From positions 8,866,998 to 8,930,997 of the forward strand of contig NC_088791.1 in NCBI RefSeq assembly GCF_011386835.1: 64,000 nt of DNA. The letters run 5' to 3'. The notes beneath the pieces are model-generated. The model did no database searches and had not been told where the DNA came from. It worked only from the letters and a program-made list of their open reading frames with translations. Source of the DNA: Chrysemys picta bellii. Lineage: Eukaryota; Chordata; Testudines; Emydidae. Below are positions 1 to 11,099 of this stretch, piece after piece (positions within the stretch are counted from its first letter, which is position 1; every line of letters starts with the position of its first letter). The translations under genes were made by a program, and so were the position numbers.

Positions 1-1782
1 ACCTGCATGAATGACAACAAAATTTCATTTCCATTCTAATGGCTTGAGCCAAATCCCCTTAAGTAATAACGTCCTTGTCCTGCATTAGTGGAGCAGTGGA
101 ATGTGACTGGAAGTGATTTGTGGAACTAGACAGTTCTTAATGTTATGTAAGACTCCATGACAGGTAACACATACTCTGAGAAAGAATGAGGCTGGGAGGA
201 GCAGTGTGGTGCGGTGTGATGTTCCTAAATACTACTAGGAAATAATATCCCTCTCTGCCTGCCATGGAGTATATTCAAAACAGCCTGAAATGTCAAGCAC
301 ATAGAGAAAAGTGAGTTAAAAGGGGCCCACTTGCTGGCATGCAGGGAAAGGCTATATTAATTGCCAAATTAACACTTCATATATTCATAGTTAATTTTGG
401 CAACTGATTTCAGTTGGGGGAGGAGGAGGGAAATTCTCCTGTCCTTCAAGTTACTAGACATGTATTAGGAATGACAGCCTATGATTGCTGCAGACAGCAT
501 CTAATTAACTGTCATTATAAAACACATGTCAAAGCCTGGGGCCTATGCTGGATCTGCTGCCTAATTTAGCTCCAGAATATTAAAGTCCCCTTTCAAACAA
601 GCTGGTGAATGAATTTTGTTGTCTTATGGAACAACCTGGTTCCCCCACAAGCCCCCTCTCCCTTTTGGTGTTCACATTTAAAACAAGTGATGGATTTAAA
701 ACCACTTCCTTGCTGGCTTCTTACTAGTCAGCCTTAGAGAAGGACTGGAACACAAGTATGACATGAAAGTGGAAGCTGTCTGTAAAACTATTAGCTGTCT
801 AATGAAACAATTATATCTCAACAACAATGACCCTTACAGGGCTTATTTTCTTAGTACTACATCACACAGATCTTAGCTCTCTTTTTTATTAATTAGAGCA
901 AGGCATAATTTTAACCGAGACACAGAGAGATTAATTTGTGGGGAAGAAGCAATATAAGCTTTGGACAGGAACTGATCAGCATTCAATGATAGGTACCTTG
1001 TACCTCTTCAATCTGTGAAGTCTCCAAACATGTGACTGCTGGGGTCAGAATTCTGGGGAAGGGGAGATGAAAGGTTTCGATAGAGCCCACTGCCACTATG
1101 ACTTACTCAATCATATCGGATTACCCTTTGCAGATAATCCCAAGGATGCAAAACATAAAAGCCTACAGCCATATCACCTTGGGCCACACGCCTAGTCAGA
1201 TCTTATGCTAGCACAGTCAGATTTAGCCAGAACTTGGATGGGAAGCCTACAAGGAAAGCCCAGGTACTGCAATTGGCCGTGGTGGTTGATTCCGTTGGTA
1301 GCATTCTTTCCTTGGGAGTCTGTTTTGAACCCACGGGTCATCATAGTGCTAGAGATTACTGTATTCTAGAGGTGCAATATTTTTGATAAGACATGGATGT
1401 TTTGTAAGAGTAAGGGATGTTTCCCTCAGGATCCCAGTCAAATTCTAATTTCTGGAATTGCATTCTGCTTACCTAAACTCCCCTGAAGATATTCTTCACT
1501 TTCCTTCCTAAAAGCTGTGTAGTGTAACTGATGTGGAATGATTCTTCCATTCAACCTTTGCCTCCCTTTCCAAGCCACAGGATCCTATTCTATAAGAGGA
1601 AATGGAAGTAACAAGTATTTTAGTGTGATGGTGGTAAAGGACAAACATTAGTAAAAGGACTAGAAAAGAATCTTCATTCAAGAGGAGGGTTGAGGATGTC
1701 CACATTTGGGATGGGAAACTGGGATTCTTTCAATATGAATATAATCTGACTATGGATTTCTCTTAATTGCTCCCTCCTCAGT
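1..1782. other. Unique AT-rich DNA, no gene recognised
   Basis: No reading frame here has the length or composition of a gene, and I recognise no repeat. The stretch around 340-560 is rich in TAATTA-type homeodomain-like words, which is compatible with a conserved noncoding element but not diagnostic. Confidence 0.5.
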
Positions 1783-1851
1783 CCACGAAAGCTTATGTTC
1801 TAATAAATTTGTTAGTCTCTAAGGTGCCACAAGTTCTCCTGTTCTTCTTTC
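1783..1851 (+). repeat. Fragment of the 'cacgaaagcttatg' interspersed repeat
   Basis: This short segment reads CACGAAAGCTTATG, then an AATAAATTTGTTAGTCT-type block and AAGGTGCCACAAG. It corresponds to the right arm of the palindromic repeat at 33158-33333 with scattered substitutions. It is a truncated copy of a family very common in turtle DNA. No inverted partner is present here. Confidence 0.7.
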
Positions 1852-2664
1852 TACCAGAAGAGTAGTATAACTCCAGTATGTTTGGGAATGTGACAAATGC
1901 TGCACAGAAAACAGATCCTGGTAAGATTTTAATACCAGAATGCAAAGGTTCTCTATGATGGGTTGCCTCGAATATCTAGATTTTGCCTAATTCTTCATAA
2001 GTGGCTACATCATATGTCAACATGTACAGAATAGGAAAAAGTGTGATTCTCCTAATCAGGGAATTAACCATCTTAACATATCATGTTTGCCTTGTGGAAA
2101 AATGAAGTCTTTGCCCTTTGGAAATGTACAAAAAGTCTCTCCAAATGAGTTCTTTTTACATAAATGTTGAATACTCTTCTAGAGCCACAGGATGGTGTAA
2201 TGTGTCCTTATCTGAGCTGCGCATTTTAGGTGTCTACAGACTGATTTCAGAAATTGAATGAAAATCAGATACAGCATCAGAACAGAAAGGAAGAGCTGAT
2301 CTCTCAAAAACTACCTGTTCAGGGAATCGTTGAGAGGGTTCATTAATCATTAGGACTTGAAGTTCCCTTGGTCTACTCCTTTGATTGGTATTTGTAAATA
2401 GACTATCTTACTTCACTTAATTTTAATGGTTCAAAAGAGGGGTTAAAGCTTTGAGGCTATCACTGAAGTCCAAGTCCCTGAATTCGCATTTTCTAGTTAG
2501 CCGTATATCACCAGTTTCTTTCCTAGACACTCCAGGCTACTCTGTCACCCTTGTGACACTGATCCCTTTCATAGGTGTCCAGGGTTACACCATCACAACA
2601 GCTCAAATGCCTTGGCTGATCATGAACTTAAGACAAGGAGACATTTTAGTTACTGGGGCTGTGA
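1852..2664. other. Unique DNA, no gene recognised
   Basis: Only short open frames occur, with no recognisable domain, splice context or repeat. Confidence 0.45.
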
Positions 2665-2905
2665 TCTTCGAAGATGGTTCAGTGATTAGGGCACTAGCTT
2701 AGGAGCTGGGGGGACCTTGATTCACTTCCTGTGTGGGAGTCCAGGGGCAAGTCGCTTGGCCTCTTTATGTCTCAGTTTCCCATCTGTAAAATGGGGATAA
2801 TAGCACTATGCTACCTCAGTGAGGTGTTGGAAGGATAAATGCATTCAAATGATTGTAAGGCTCTCCGGCAGTATAGTAGTGGGGACCTTATAAGTACTTA
2901 AGATA
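2665..2905 (+). repeat. MIR-like SINE
   Basis: The tRNA-like head (a box A-like TTAGGGCACTAGC, then a degenerate box B) is followed by the conserved core words GGGGCAAGTCGCTTGGCCTC, CTCAGTTTCCCATCTGTAAA and ATGGGGATAATAGCA, and then GAGGTGTTGGAAGGATAAAT. These match the order of the MIR/CORE-SINE body. The 3' end ATAAGTACTTAAGATA fits the tail. It is old, diverged and non-coding. Confidence 0.8.
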
Positions 2906-4409
2906 ACCAGGTCTGTCTGAAGTGTTCATACTTAAGTAACCTGAGCTGTGCTGAATGAACCCCCTTAAATGTTGCAGTCAGAGTTATATAGAGTTTATTT
3001 CCACTATCTACAACACTAAAAACTAGAAAGCAAGCATGTCTAGTAAGGTGAAATTTACAAAAATCCCATTACTGAAAACAAGCTGGTAGGTTTTGACAAT
3101 ACCTCAGTAAGCTTAACTACAAAAAACAGGTAAAGAACTTAACACTTGTATGTAATTCTGCTTTGGACCTTGGGGTGCTGGAAAATGAGAGAGGAAAAGA
3201 GGAGACAGTATAGATTTTACATAGGCTTTTACCTGCCTCCTTGGCCCCTGATCTCCTCTGGAAAAGTAAAATTTCATCACAACTCTACTTCCATTAAAAC
3301 AAAAGGCTGATATACAATCACCTTGCTAATTCAATGAAGCGAATTACTCCCCATTATCTGCCATGTTCAGAGAGACTTTTGGCACTAAATTGGTGAAACT
3401 CTCCTTGAGTTTTAAGCATTTTCACACCTTTGTTAATTACAAATATTCAGCCAGACTCTTCTTAGTACAAATCTCAATATAGTGGAGTGTTTAAGTTCAA
3501 ATGTAGAGACTGGGTATGAAATCCGTCCTTATTGAAGTCAATGGGAGTTTTGCCATGGACTTTGATGGCATCAGGATTTTACCCTGTGGATCTCATTCTT
3601 CTTTACCCACCAGTGTCACAGCCCTAATTTCATTACTCCTGATTTATCCTGGTGCAAGAAGAGAATTAAGCTCACAGTTTTCTTGAGTGCACCACTGAAT
3701 GTCACGGGAAGCGGGGAGGCATATGCCTTAGTGCTTCAGTCAACCAGCTTAGACAGTGATGACGGTTGTGGAAGAATTTTTGAACTTCCACCGTGTTAAG
3801 TGTTATGACATCTTCAATGAGTTTTAAAAGGTGTGCCAGACACCTGTATGCCAGACGCCTAGGAGAACTGCCCCAGAAAAGTTCTCTTGTCATCTTCATT
3901 TTATTTTTGTTGTAAAATGAAACGCCAAAAAGCACCCCTACCCCCCTTGTTATACTGTTCTTTGCATTCTGGAATGACATCTTTGGTAACTTGGACACAA
4001 TATCCAATGCATTTCTTTTCAGGTGTAGAATCAACAGCAGTAAGTCAGAATGGATTTTCTACGTAGGGATGGTTGCAGACATTACCGGATTATTTTTTAT
4101 GACCTGACCAACCATCTTGCATTAATGTCAGAATTGATTCTTGTAGCTCTTTTATACCCCGCCCCCACCACCAGTTCTTCTCTTGCAACACATAGTAGTG
4201 GACCTGTGAGCTTAACTCTACCTGCACAAGTATATCAATCATTTCCTTACACTGCTAATTTTCTGATACACTGACGGTGACTGTTGCTAACATAAAAAAT
4301 TGTAGCAACTTTGTCAAAGTTTGGCCCTGATTCAAAAAAATCAGCCTATTCAGTAAAGCACTTCAGCACATGCCATTGAAGTGCTTTGTGGAATACAGCT
4401 GGAATTATT
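2906..4409. other. Mostly unique DNA; short foldback repeat near 3520-3590
   Basis: No gene was recognised. Positions 3520-3590 contain GAAGTCAATGGGAGTTTTGC followed by a partly complementary GACTTTGATGGCATCAGGAT, the pattern of a widespread sauropsid palindromic repeat. The 110-codon reverse frame at 3702-4034 has no recognisable domain and atypical composition. Confidence 0.45.
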
Positions 4410-4475
4410 AATTATTATTATTTGTATTAATGCCTGGGAGTCCCAGTCATGGATCAGAACCCCACGGAATGAATA
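4410..4475 (-). repeat. SINE/LINE tail fragment (ATT-rich)
   Basis: An (ATT)n-rich run followed by TTTGTATTAATGCCTGGGAG resembles the low-complexity end of the SINE tail seen more completely at 11100-11225 and 32190-32365. It is only a fragment. Confidence 0.4.
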
Positions 4476-5196
4476 GGGATGCTAAAGTAGATGCTTAAGT
4501 CCATCCATATTAAGTGCTTTCCTGAACTGGACCCTTTAAGCCTTTGCCTTTCAGTTGGTTTTGTGGCACACTCACTAATTGTTCTTTTCCATTTTTAGGT
4601 GATGGAAAACAGATACGGATGCTGAAAGGTCTGGGAAACACACTTAAATTATCAGTGTGGCTACATTTCAATGACTACAATGGCATCAAAATGTCTCACT
4701 TGTGGGGTCACCAAACTCATTAATAATCTGCTCTTCCACTGCAACAGACCAAAGTTTCATTCAACGGCCCATTTGATCTTGAAAAATCCAAGAAAATAAT
4801 TTCTTGCACTCGTTGGATGAGAACGAATCCTTTCTACCTTGCTATTTAATCTCTTGACAATGTTTATGTTTTGCGTTAGAAGAATTATCTGTCATATCTG
4901 TTTCTATTGCATCAGTCCATTCACTTGCTTGCTTCCGCCCACCTTCTTCAATGGGAGGCTCACTGAGTCAAATTCATATGCTTCTCCTCGATAATCACTG
5001 AACACTAAACACTAGGTAGCAGTACTGATCAGCAGCTCACACGCTTACTACAGTTAAAATGAAAAACAATTACCTAGAAAACTCATTGCTGTGAAGACTG
5101 AGCTTTGCCAGATTTATACAGAACCATATCATCAGCACTCGTAACATCATTCAGAAGTTACTGATTCTAGCAAGCCAAGCATCCCTTAATGGTTTA
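4476..5196. other. Unique DNA, no gene recognised
   Basis: I see no gene, RNA or repeat in this stretch. Confidence 0.45.
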
Positions 5197-5204
5197 CCGC
5201 TCCA

Positions 5205-5299
5205 TAGGGTGACCAGACAGCAAACATGAAAAATCGGGATGGCAGTGGCGAGCCTATATAAGAAAAAGACCCCAAAATCGGGACTGTCTGATCACCCTA
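5205..5299. mobile_element. hAT-type MITE with TAGGGTGACCAGA termini
   Basis: A 95-bp element with terminal inverted repeats TAGGGTGACCAGAC and GTCTGATCACCCTA. It is flanked by an exact 8-bp duplication CCGCTCCA (5197-5204 and 5300-5307). The internal part contains AAATCGGGA and TTTTGGGGTC-type blocks (reverse complement) shared with the copy at 57753-57876. The 8-bp duplication fits hAT transposition. It has no coding capacity. Confidence 0.88.
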
Positions 5300-5307
5300 C
5301 CGCTCCA

Positions 5308-6331
5308 TCTCCTCTTCTCTCTTCAACCTCCAAAGTTAGTTTATTCCACCCTATAGCTGTTCTACGCTCTCCAGTTACCAATGACTCCTCCCATTCTCCA
5401 TACCATCTATGCTTAAAACAACCCTACAGCCTTCGTATAGACCCCTTATAGGCATAATAAGAATCTTGATGTTTCTTCTCACTTCCCTTTCACTTTTTAA
5501 AATAGCTATCAATTTTCGTTCACAGATTGAAATCAGAACCTAATGGGTGTGGTAGGAAAAAGTTTTGAAATATTTACAATATTCTATAGTACTTTATGTT
5601 AAAAAAAACCACTGAAAACATGATAAAACCCTCAAATCCTACTGGGTTTTGTGTGTGTTTTTGTGTGGAACCGTTGCTCTGAAGCAACAATTAAAACCAA
5701 AATACTTTCTCTTATGCATCTGGAAATAGATCCAATGGGGCGAGGAATAGGAGTCTGATCTCATTTTTTAATCGACAAAGAGAAAAACATCTTTGTGCTG
5801 AGGTAGCAAATGGAACGTGGAATTCTTCTTCTTGCTTAAAGACGAATTAAAAAAATATTACGTTACATTCCAGTTAGTCCAAATTGAATTTCAGTCATAC
5901 TAAAAAACCCAACACACCATTTGACAAAAATGGCACAACTATTCTTTCAGAAAGCACATGAAATCAGTAATTTAATTTAACGAGGAAGCGTGCCGCTTTT
6001 CTGAAAAGAATTACACTGTTGATTGTGTTAAGCAAATAATAATTAACGCAAGTACATACAGTTCTAATTAGCAAGGAATTTAATTAAACAAATATGGCAA
6101 CATAACAAGATGCATGACAAAGTAATTGTACTAGATCTTGCCAATGTATTCTTTACTACTTCAAAGTTTTACACAGTGATTATAAAGCAATTTCAAGAGT
6201 CTCGGGAACACAAGATCTAAAAAGTAGGCCCCTTGTAACCCAACTGAAATGAACAGAATCCAAACAAAGCCCAACCATGATGAGGTTTATTTGTTTGTTT
6301 TTTTAATGGCTTGACTTCATTTGGAGCTTTT
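5308..6331. other. AT-rich unique DNA; possible conserved noncoding block 5930-6200
   Basis: No gene was recognised. 5930-6200 is dense in TAATTA/ATTAA words (for example TTCTAATTAGCAAGGAATTT) without microsatellite character, as in many vertebrate enhancer-like conserved elements. This is inference from composition only. Confidence 0.35.
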
Positions 6332-6384
6332 GGTTCAGCAACCAATACATTTACCAAGGAAGTAAATGTGTTGGTTGCTGAACT
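6332..6384. other. Strong 23-bp-stem hairpin
   Basis: The left arm 6332-6354 and right arm 6362-6384 are complementary over 23 positions, with only two G-T wobbles and no bulge, around a 7-nt loop (CAAGGAA). The arms contain TTCAGCAACCAATACATTTA and TAAATGTGTTGGTTGCTGAA. The hairpin could be the fold of a small RNA precursor or the relic of a short inverted-repeat element. Either strand could fold this way. I do not recognise it as a named microRNA, and the stem is shorter than a full Drosha substrate unless the flanks also pair. Confidence 0.6.
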
Positions 6385-6985
6385 CCTTCATCTCTCTGCT
6401 CCAACAAACAACGAGAGCAGAACTCAGTACTGATTACCTAGGGGCAGGAGGGGCCACATGAATTTATTATCAGACCTGGCCTTCAGGAACTGCAAAGGAG
6501 AAACCCTGTTTTCATTTTTTTAAAAGTAGTAAGCATCTAGCCCCTTTTCTTTCTGATATAGCCTTTAAAATGAAAAGTGATATCAAGTGATTACTAAGAT
6601 TGAAAGGAATATGCAGGTCGGCTCCTCCACTCCTGCAACAGGAAGCTGGGGCGAACCTACAGGACATCGCAATGCATGCACTATTACTGTAAAACAAGTC
6701 TAAGTTTGAGCTTTCTTCTGAAAAAAAAAAAAAAAATCTCACTGACCATCCCCAATACCTGTGCGTAGCAGCGTGCTCATAATAGATTGAAAGTGGTTTT
6801 GTTTGAAGGGTAGGGGCCATAAAACTGTTTCACAACCCACCTCTGCTTATTAAAATCTTCGGTCCTCTCTGGGGCCCTGATCCAAAGCTCATCGAGATCA
6901 AAGGGATTCATTCCACTGACTTCAGTGTGCTTTGGATCAAGCCCTGAGTGCATCTACTGTAACTACAAGACTGCTCTGCTCCTAA
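6385..6985. other. Unique DNA with a short foldback near 6870-6945
   Basis: No gene was recognised. GGGCCCTGATCCAAAGCTC at about 6871 and CTTTGGATCAAGCCC at about 6931 are inverted partners, a common sauropsid palindromic repeat. A related half occurs at about 23442. A 15-A run lies at 6721-6736. Confidence 0.45.
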
Positions 6986-7205
6986 ACGGTCTGAACAGTT
7001 TCACAAAGACCAGGATTTTTGACATAATAGCGGTTGCTTTTGTGAAGAACAGGATCTCTATGAAACTGCCCAGCTGATTCATGAGTGGAGCTCTTGAACC
7101 CGTAGAACAGTTTCATGAAGACCAGCGTCCTCGACAGAGTAAAGAGTTGAAGATCCTGTTCTTTGCAAAACCGTTACACTTCTGAACAATTTCAAGGGAT
7201 CCTGA
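6986..7205. repeat. Imperfect foldback repeat (MITE-like)
   Basis: GGTTGCTTTTGTGAAGAACA followed by GGATCT (about 7032-7057) is the imperfect inverse of AGATCCTGTTCTTTGC and AAAACCGTTA (about 7152-7178). GAACAGTTTCACAAAGACCA (about 6993) recurs directly as GAACAGTTTCATGAAGACCA (about 7107). The combined direct and inverted symmetry suggests a non-coding palindromic element of about 220 bp. I found no target duplication, so class and ends are uncertain. Confidence 0.5.
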
Positions 7206-7847
7206 TTTTGGCCACACTCGCTACTCCTTTGTTGATGATCAAATTATTGGACACATCGTAAATGCCTCTGGACTAGCAAAATCCATTTCCTGTGCATCAC
7301 GTTTAGCCCCCACTTTCAGATGCAGGAAAAAGAGCTGGGGGCATATGACCAAAAGCAACGTTATATTTCTCTCCTACACTGCTCACAAAGGGTTCCAAAA
7401 ATCATGTCAGGGAAAAGAAGCAGTTGATATAAATCATGTTCCCCATCAGCTAACTGCAGTGAATAAAGGATTCAGCTATAGCGAATAACAGTAAGAATTT
7501 TTACTTTTAAGCTAACAAGATTACTACCTAGCCCCCAAACACTCTACCACGTACACATTTTTTATCTTCCTATAAGTTTGTATTTTTTAAGCTAAGGGGA
7601 CTCAAAAAATCACAAGACTCAGAATGTGAACATTTTTTAAGGCCAATTTTCAACTGGACGCTAATTAACAAACTTGCTTGAAAAATCTCAGAAAATTCAA
7701 GCTTAAACCAGAAATTATGTGCTGAAAATTTGAAGCAGATACATTGTATTTTTCATACAAAACAAAGAGTTTGAACTCTCACTTTAAGTGCAAAATATAA
7801 CTCAGTCTTAACTGATGTCACTATCTCTCCACCATAATATTAAATAT
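7206..7847. other. Unique AT-rich DNA, no gene recognised
   Basis: No gene, RNA or repeat was recognised between the foldback repeat and the hAT element. Confidence 0.45.
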
Positions 7848-8281
7848 ATTTATAGTAGGGCTGTCGATTAATCGAAGTTAACTCACGCAATTAACTCATG
7901 CAATTAACTCCGATTAAAAACATTAATTGGGATTAATCGCACTGTTAAACAATAGAATATCAATTGAAATTTATTAAATATTTTTGGATGTTTTTCTACA
8001 TTTTCAAATATATTGATTTTTATTACAAGACAGAATACAAAGTGTACAGTGCTTACTTCATATTATTTTTTATTACAAATATTTGCCCTCTAAAAGTGAT
8101 AAACAAAAGAAATATTTTCCAGTTCACCTCTTACAAGTACTATAGTGCAATCTCTTTATCATGAAAATGTAACTTACAAATATAAGGGTTCTTTTGTTAC
8201 ATAACTGCACTCAAAAAGAAAACAATACAAAACTTTAGAGCCTACAAGTCCATTCAGTCCTACTTCTTGTTCAGCCAATTG

Positions 8282-8491
8282 CTAAGACAAACAAGGTTGT
8301 TTACATTTACGGGAGACTGCTGACTGTTTCTTATTTACAGTGTCACCTGAAAGTGAGAACAGGCGTTCGCATGGCACTTTTGTAGCCAGCATTGTGAGGT
8401 ATTTACATGCCAGATATGCTAAATATTCATATGTCCCTTCATGCTTTGGCCACCATTCCAGAGGACATGCTTCCATGCTGATGATGCTCAT
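8282..8491 (-). pseudogene. Inverted copy of the hAT transposase dimerisation (hATC) segment
   Basis: On the reverse strand the left arm encodes a 69-residue open stretch. In order it shows PLEWWPKHEGTYEYLA, then KYL, VPCERLFSLSGD and VNKKQ, the conserved core of the hAT C-terminal dimerisation domain (the W-x(n)-P...CER-FS-G pattern). It is in better condition than its partner in the right arm (about 8930-9120), which has stop codons. It has no start of its own and no catalytic residues, so it is a fragment carried by the inverted repeat and not a gene. Confidence 0.75.
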
Positions 8492-8503
8492 TAAAAAAAT
8501 AAT

Positions 8504-8923
8504 GTGTTCATTAAATTTGTGACTGAACAGCTTGGGGGAGAATTGTATGTCTCCTGCTCGGTTTTACCCACATTCGGCTATATATTTCATGTTATAGCAG
8601 TCTCGGATGATGACTCAGAACACGTTCATTTTAAGAACACTTTCACAACAGATTTGATAAAATGCAAAGAAGGTACCAATGTGAGATTTCTAAGGATATA
8701 TACAGCACTCGACCCTAGGTTTAAGAATCTCAAGTGTCTTCCAAAATCTGAGAGGGACGAGGTGTGGAGCATGCTTTCAGATGTCTTAAAAGAGCAACAC
8801 TCCGATGCGGAAACTACAGAACCCAAACCACCAAAAAAGAAAATCAACCTTCTGCTGGTGGCATCTGACTCAGAGGATGAAAATGAACATGTGTCAGTCC
8901 ACTCTGCTTTGGATCTTCATTGA
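8504..8923 (+). pseudogene. hAT transposase C-terminal fragment
   Basis: An open frame of 139 codons between the inverted arms. It contains YTALDPRFKNLK, the 'LDPRFK' signature found before the dimerisation domain of hAT transposases. A charged linker follows, with KPPKKK and DSEDENE. In the family the frame should continue into the dimerisation segment, but the downstream right arm is interrupted by stops (the frame ends at 8923). The first part of the frame, before about residue 40, may include non-transposase sequence. The length is far below the 600-700 residues of an intact hAT transposase, so it is a dead remnant. Confidence 0.7.
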
Positions 8924-9526
8924 GCAGAACCCATCATCAGCACGGACGCACATCCTCTGGAATGGTGGCTGAAGCATGAAGGGACATATGAATATGCATC
9001 TGGCACATAAATATCTTGCGACTCCGGCTACAACAATGCCATGTGAATGCCTGTTCTCACTTCCAGGTAACTTTGTCAACAAGACACGTGCAGCATTATC
9101 TCCTGCAAATTGTAACCAAACTTGTTTGTCTGAGTGACTGGCTGAAGTAGGACGGCTGAAGTAGGATTGAATGGACTTGCAGGTTCTAAAGTTTTACATT
9201 GTTTTATTTTTGAATGCAGTTATTTTTTGTACATAATTCTACTTTTATAAGTTTAACTTTCATGATAAAGAGATTGCACTACAGTATTTATATCAGGCGA
9301 ATTGAAATATACTATTTCTTTTGTTTTTTACAGTGCAAATATTTGTAATAAAAAATAAATATAAAGTGAGCACTGCACACTTTGTCTTCTGTGTTGTAAT
9401 TGAAATCAATATATTTGAAAATGTAGAAAACATCCAATATATTCAAATAAATGTTATTCTATTATTGTTAACAGTGCGATTAATTGCAATTACTTTTTTT
9501 AATCGCTTGACAGCCCTAATTTATAG

Positions 9527-10027
9527 ATATATTAACATGTATAGGGACACCCAACGCACATCCCTCTACAAAGAAAATCAGAAAAATTTAAAGGAAGAGA
9601 GAGTGCATATAAACTATTAAACTACGACTTTGGAAGGGATTTCCATGGCATGAACTGTGTAGAAGACTCATAGGCACCCTTGAAAGAGGCGTACAATACA
9701 GAAAGTGCATCACATAATATCATCTCTTATGAGTGTCTCAGATGCTGTAGCAGAAATGATGTTATACAGGCTAATTAAATCAATTCATCTGTGTAACTTT
9801 GCAATGGTTGGACTTTTTCCAGAAATGCGCCTTGGGGCATCTTTTGTTCACTCTTGGTCTCTTCCTAAATTTCAGAGGTAAACAACAACAAAATGCTAAT
9901 TTATTGCACAACTCTCTGTAATCAGTGAAAGTCTGTACCTGAATGGATTTATTATTAATACTAAATTCTCTGTTCATCAGTTCATTGCTAGCCTAAGGCT
10001 GAAAACCAGTATTCTATAGTATGTTCC
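9527..10027. other. Unique DNA, no gene recognised
   Basis: I see no gene or repeat. Confidence 0.45.
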
Positions 10028-10100
10028 CTATTATTATGTTATTATTTATTATTTGTATTACTGTGGTGCCTAGAGGCCTTTGAGTGCAGAGTTTAATTTT
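10028..10100 (-). repeat. SINE tail fragment
   Basis: An (ATT)n run followed by ATTACTGTGGTGCCTAGAGG corresponds to the 3' tail of the SINE found complete at 11100-11405, in reverse orientation. The rest of the SINE is absent. Confidence 0.55.
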
Positions 10101-10439
10101 TTGCTCTTGCCGCTAAAAGGAAGGCTTGAGCTTGAATGCTTTACATATTGATATAGAACTGCATGAATCAGGGCTCTAGAAAGTCTACTCAGAATTTGGC
10201 ATCAGTGGCACTGTGCTTTGCTGGAGGTGCTATTGGTATTTCCCCTCACAGGATGTTTTCTATAACGGGGTGTCAAAATGTAAGCATTTGCTTGTCAACA
10301 TCTGCAGCACTAAAACTGCTGCTACTCATTTTGTAAACTGTTGTTCAAGTTTTGATTGTCGCATTTTTGTCAGTCAGTTTCTCCTTTTTGTTATTCAAAT
10401 AATTAGTCTGTAAGTAATTTAAACAAACAAATGTAAAGG

Positions 10440-10935
10440 GGGAAGGATGGTCCAGTGGTTAGGCTGCTAGTCTAGGATTTGGCCTTGCTTTGTCACAGAG
10501 TCCATGTGACCTTGGGCAAGTCACTTACAGTACATCTGCACAGCAGTGGGGAGGTGTAGTTCCCAGCTTGGGGAGACATAAACATGCTAGCTCTGCTTGG
10601 GCTGAGGTGCTAAAATCAGCAGTGTGGCTGCGGCCACACGGGCGACAGCACGTTAGCTGCCTGAGGACAATTCTGCCTGACCCTTTGGCTAGCACATGCT
10701 GTCATGGCCACACCCCAATTTTTGGATACTAGATCAAGCAGAGTTAGCACGTGTTTGACTACCCAAGCTGGAAATTACAGCTGCCATGTAGACCCGCCTT
10801 AAGTCTCTCTGTGTCTCAGTTTCCCATTTGTAAAATGGGGATACTGACCTCATGGGAATGTTTGAGGATAAATACATTGTACTATCGGCATGCCTGACAG
10901 CCTTAAGAGATGAGGGCCATATAAGTATCTAAAAG
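10440..10935 (+). repeat. MIR-like SINE split by a MITE
   Basis: The tRNA-like head starts GGATGGTCCAGTGGTTAGGC and runs to GACCTTGGGCAAGTCACTTA. The body resumes at 10799 with TTAAGTCTCTCTGTGTCTCA, GTTTCCCATTTGTAAAATGG and a tail ending GAGGGCCATATAAGTATC. The break is exactly at the duplicated TTA described for the inserted element. Confidence 0.8.
10528..10798. mobile_element. PIF/Harbinger-like MITE inserted in a SINE
   Basis: A 271-bp non-coding element beginning CAGTACATCTGCAC and ending CATGTAGACCCGCC. The ends are imperfect inverted repeats. It is flanked by TTA on both sides (10525-10527 and 10799-10801), inside an otherwise continuous SINE. A 3-bp TTA duplication is typical of PIF/Harbinger elements. 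The interior is itself palindromic: GTTCCCAGCTTGGGGAGAC-type sequence near the left end mirrors GACTACCCAAGCTGGAAATT near the right end. Confidence 0.75.
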
Positions 10936-11099
10936 AGAAACAGAAAACCCTCATGACTTTAAGAGGGACTGTACATGAACAAGTCTTCCCAAAAGGATAC
11001 TGAATTACAATATACTCAAGCAACAAAATTCACAAGAGAAGCATCATCTCATCAGAACACTTTCTTGACTCAACATTTTCAGGAGCACCTGGGAATAGT

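Larger units (their letters stand above)
7856..9518 (+). mobile_element. hAT DNA transposon relic with long inverted arms
   Basis: A 1663-bp element whose ends read TAGGGCTGTCGATTAATCG and CGCTTGACAGCCCTA. It is flanked by an exact 8-bp duplication ATTTATAG (7848-7855 and 9519-9526), the hallmark of hAT insertion. The two ends are inverted copies of each other over about 590-640 bp (7856-8492 against about 8930-9518). The middle holds the C-terminal part of a transposase (8504-8923). The part coding for the hAT dimerisation domain lies inside the inverted arms, so it is present twice in opposite orientations. The N-terminal zinc-finger (BED-type) and first catalytic parts are missing, so the copy is not autonomous. 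Confidence 0.9.

Noticed and set aside
3702..4034. 110-codon reverse frame
   Set aside because: No recognisable domain, and the frame is within expected chance length for 64 kb of six-frame sequence.
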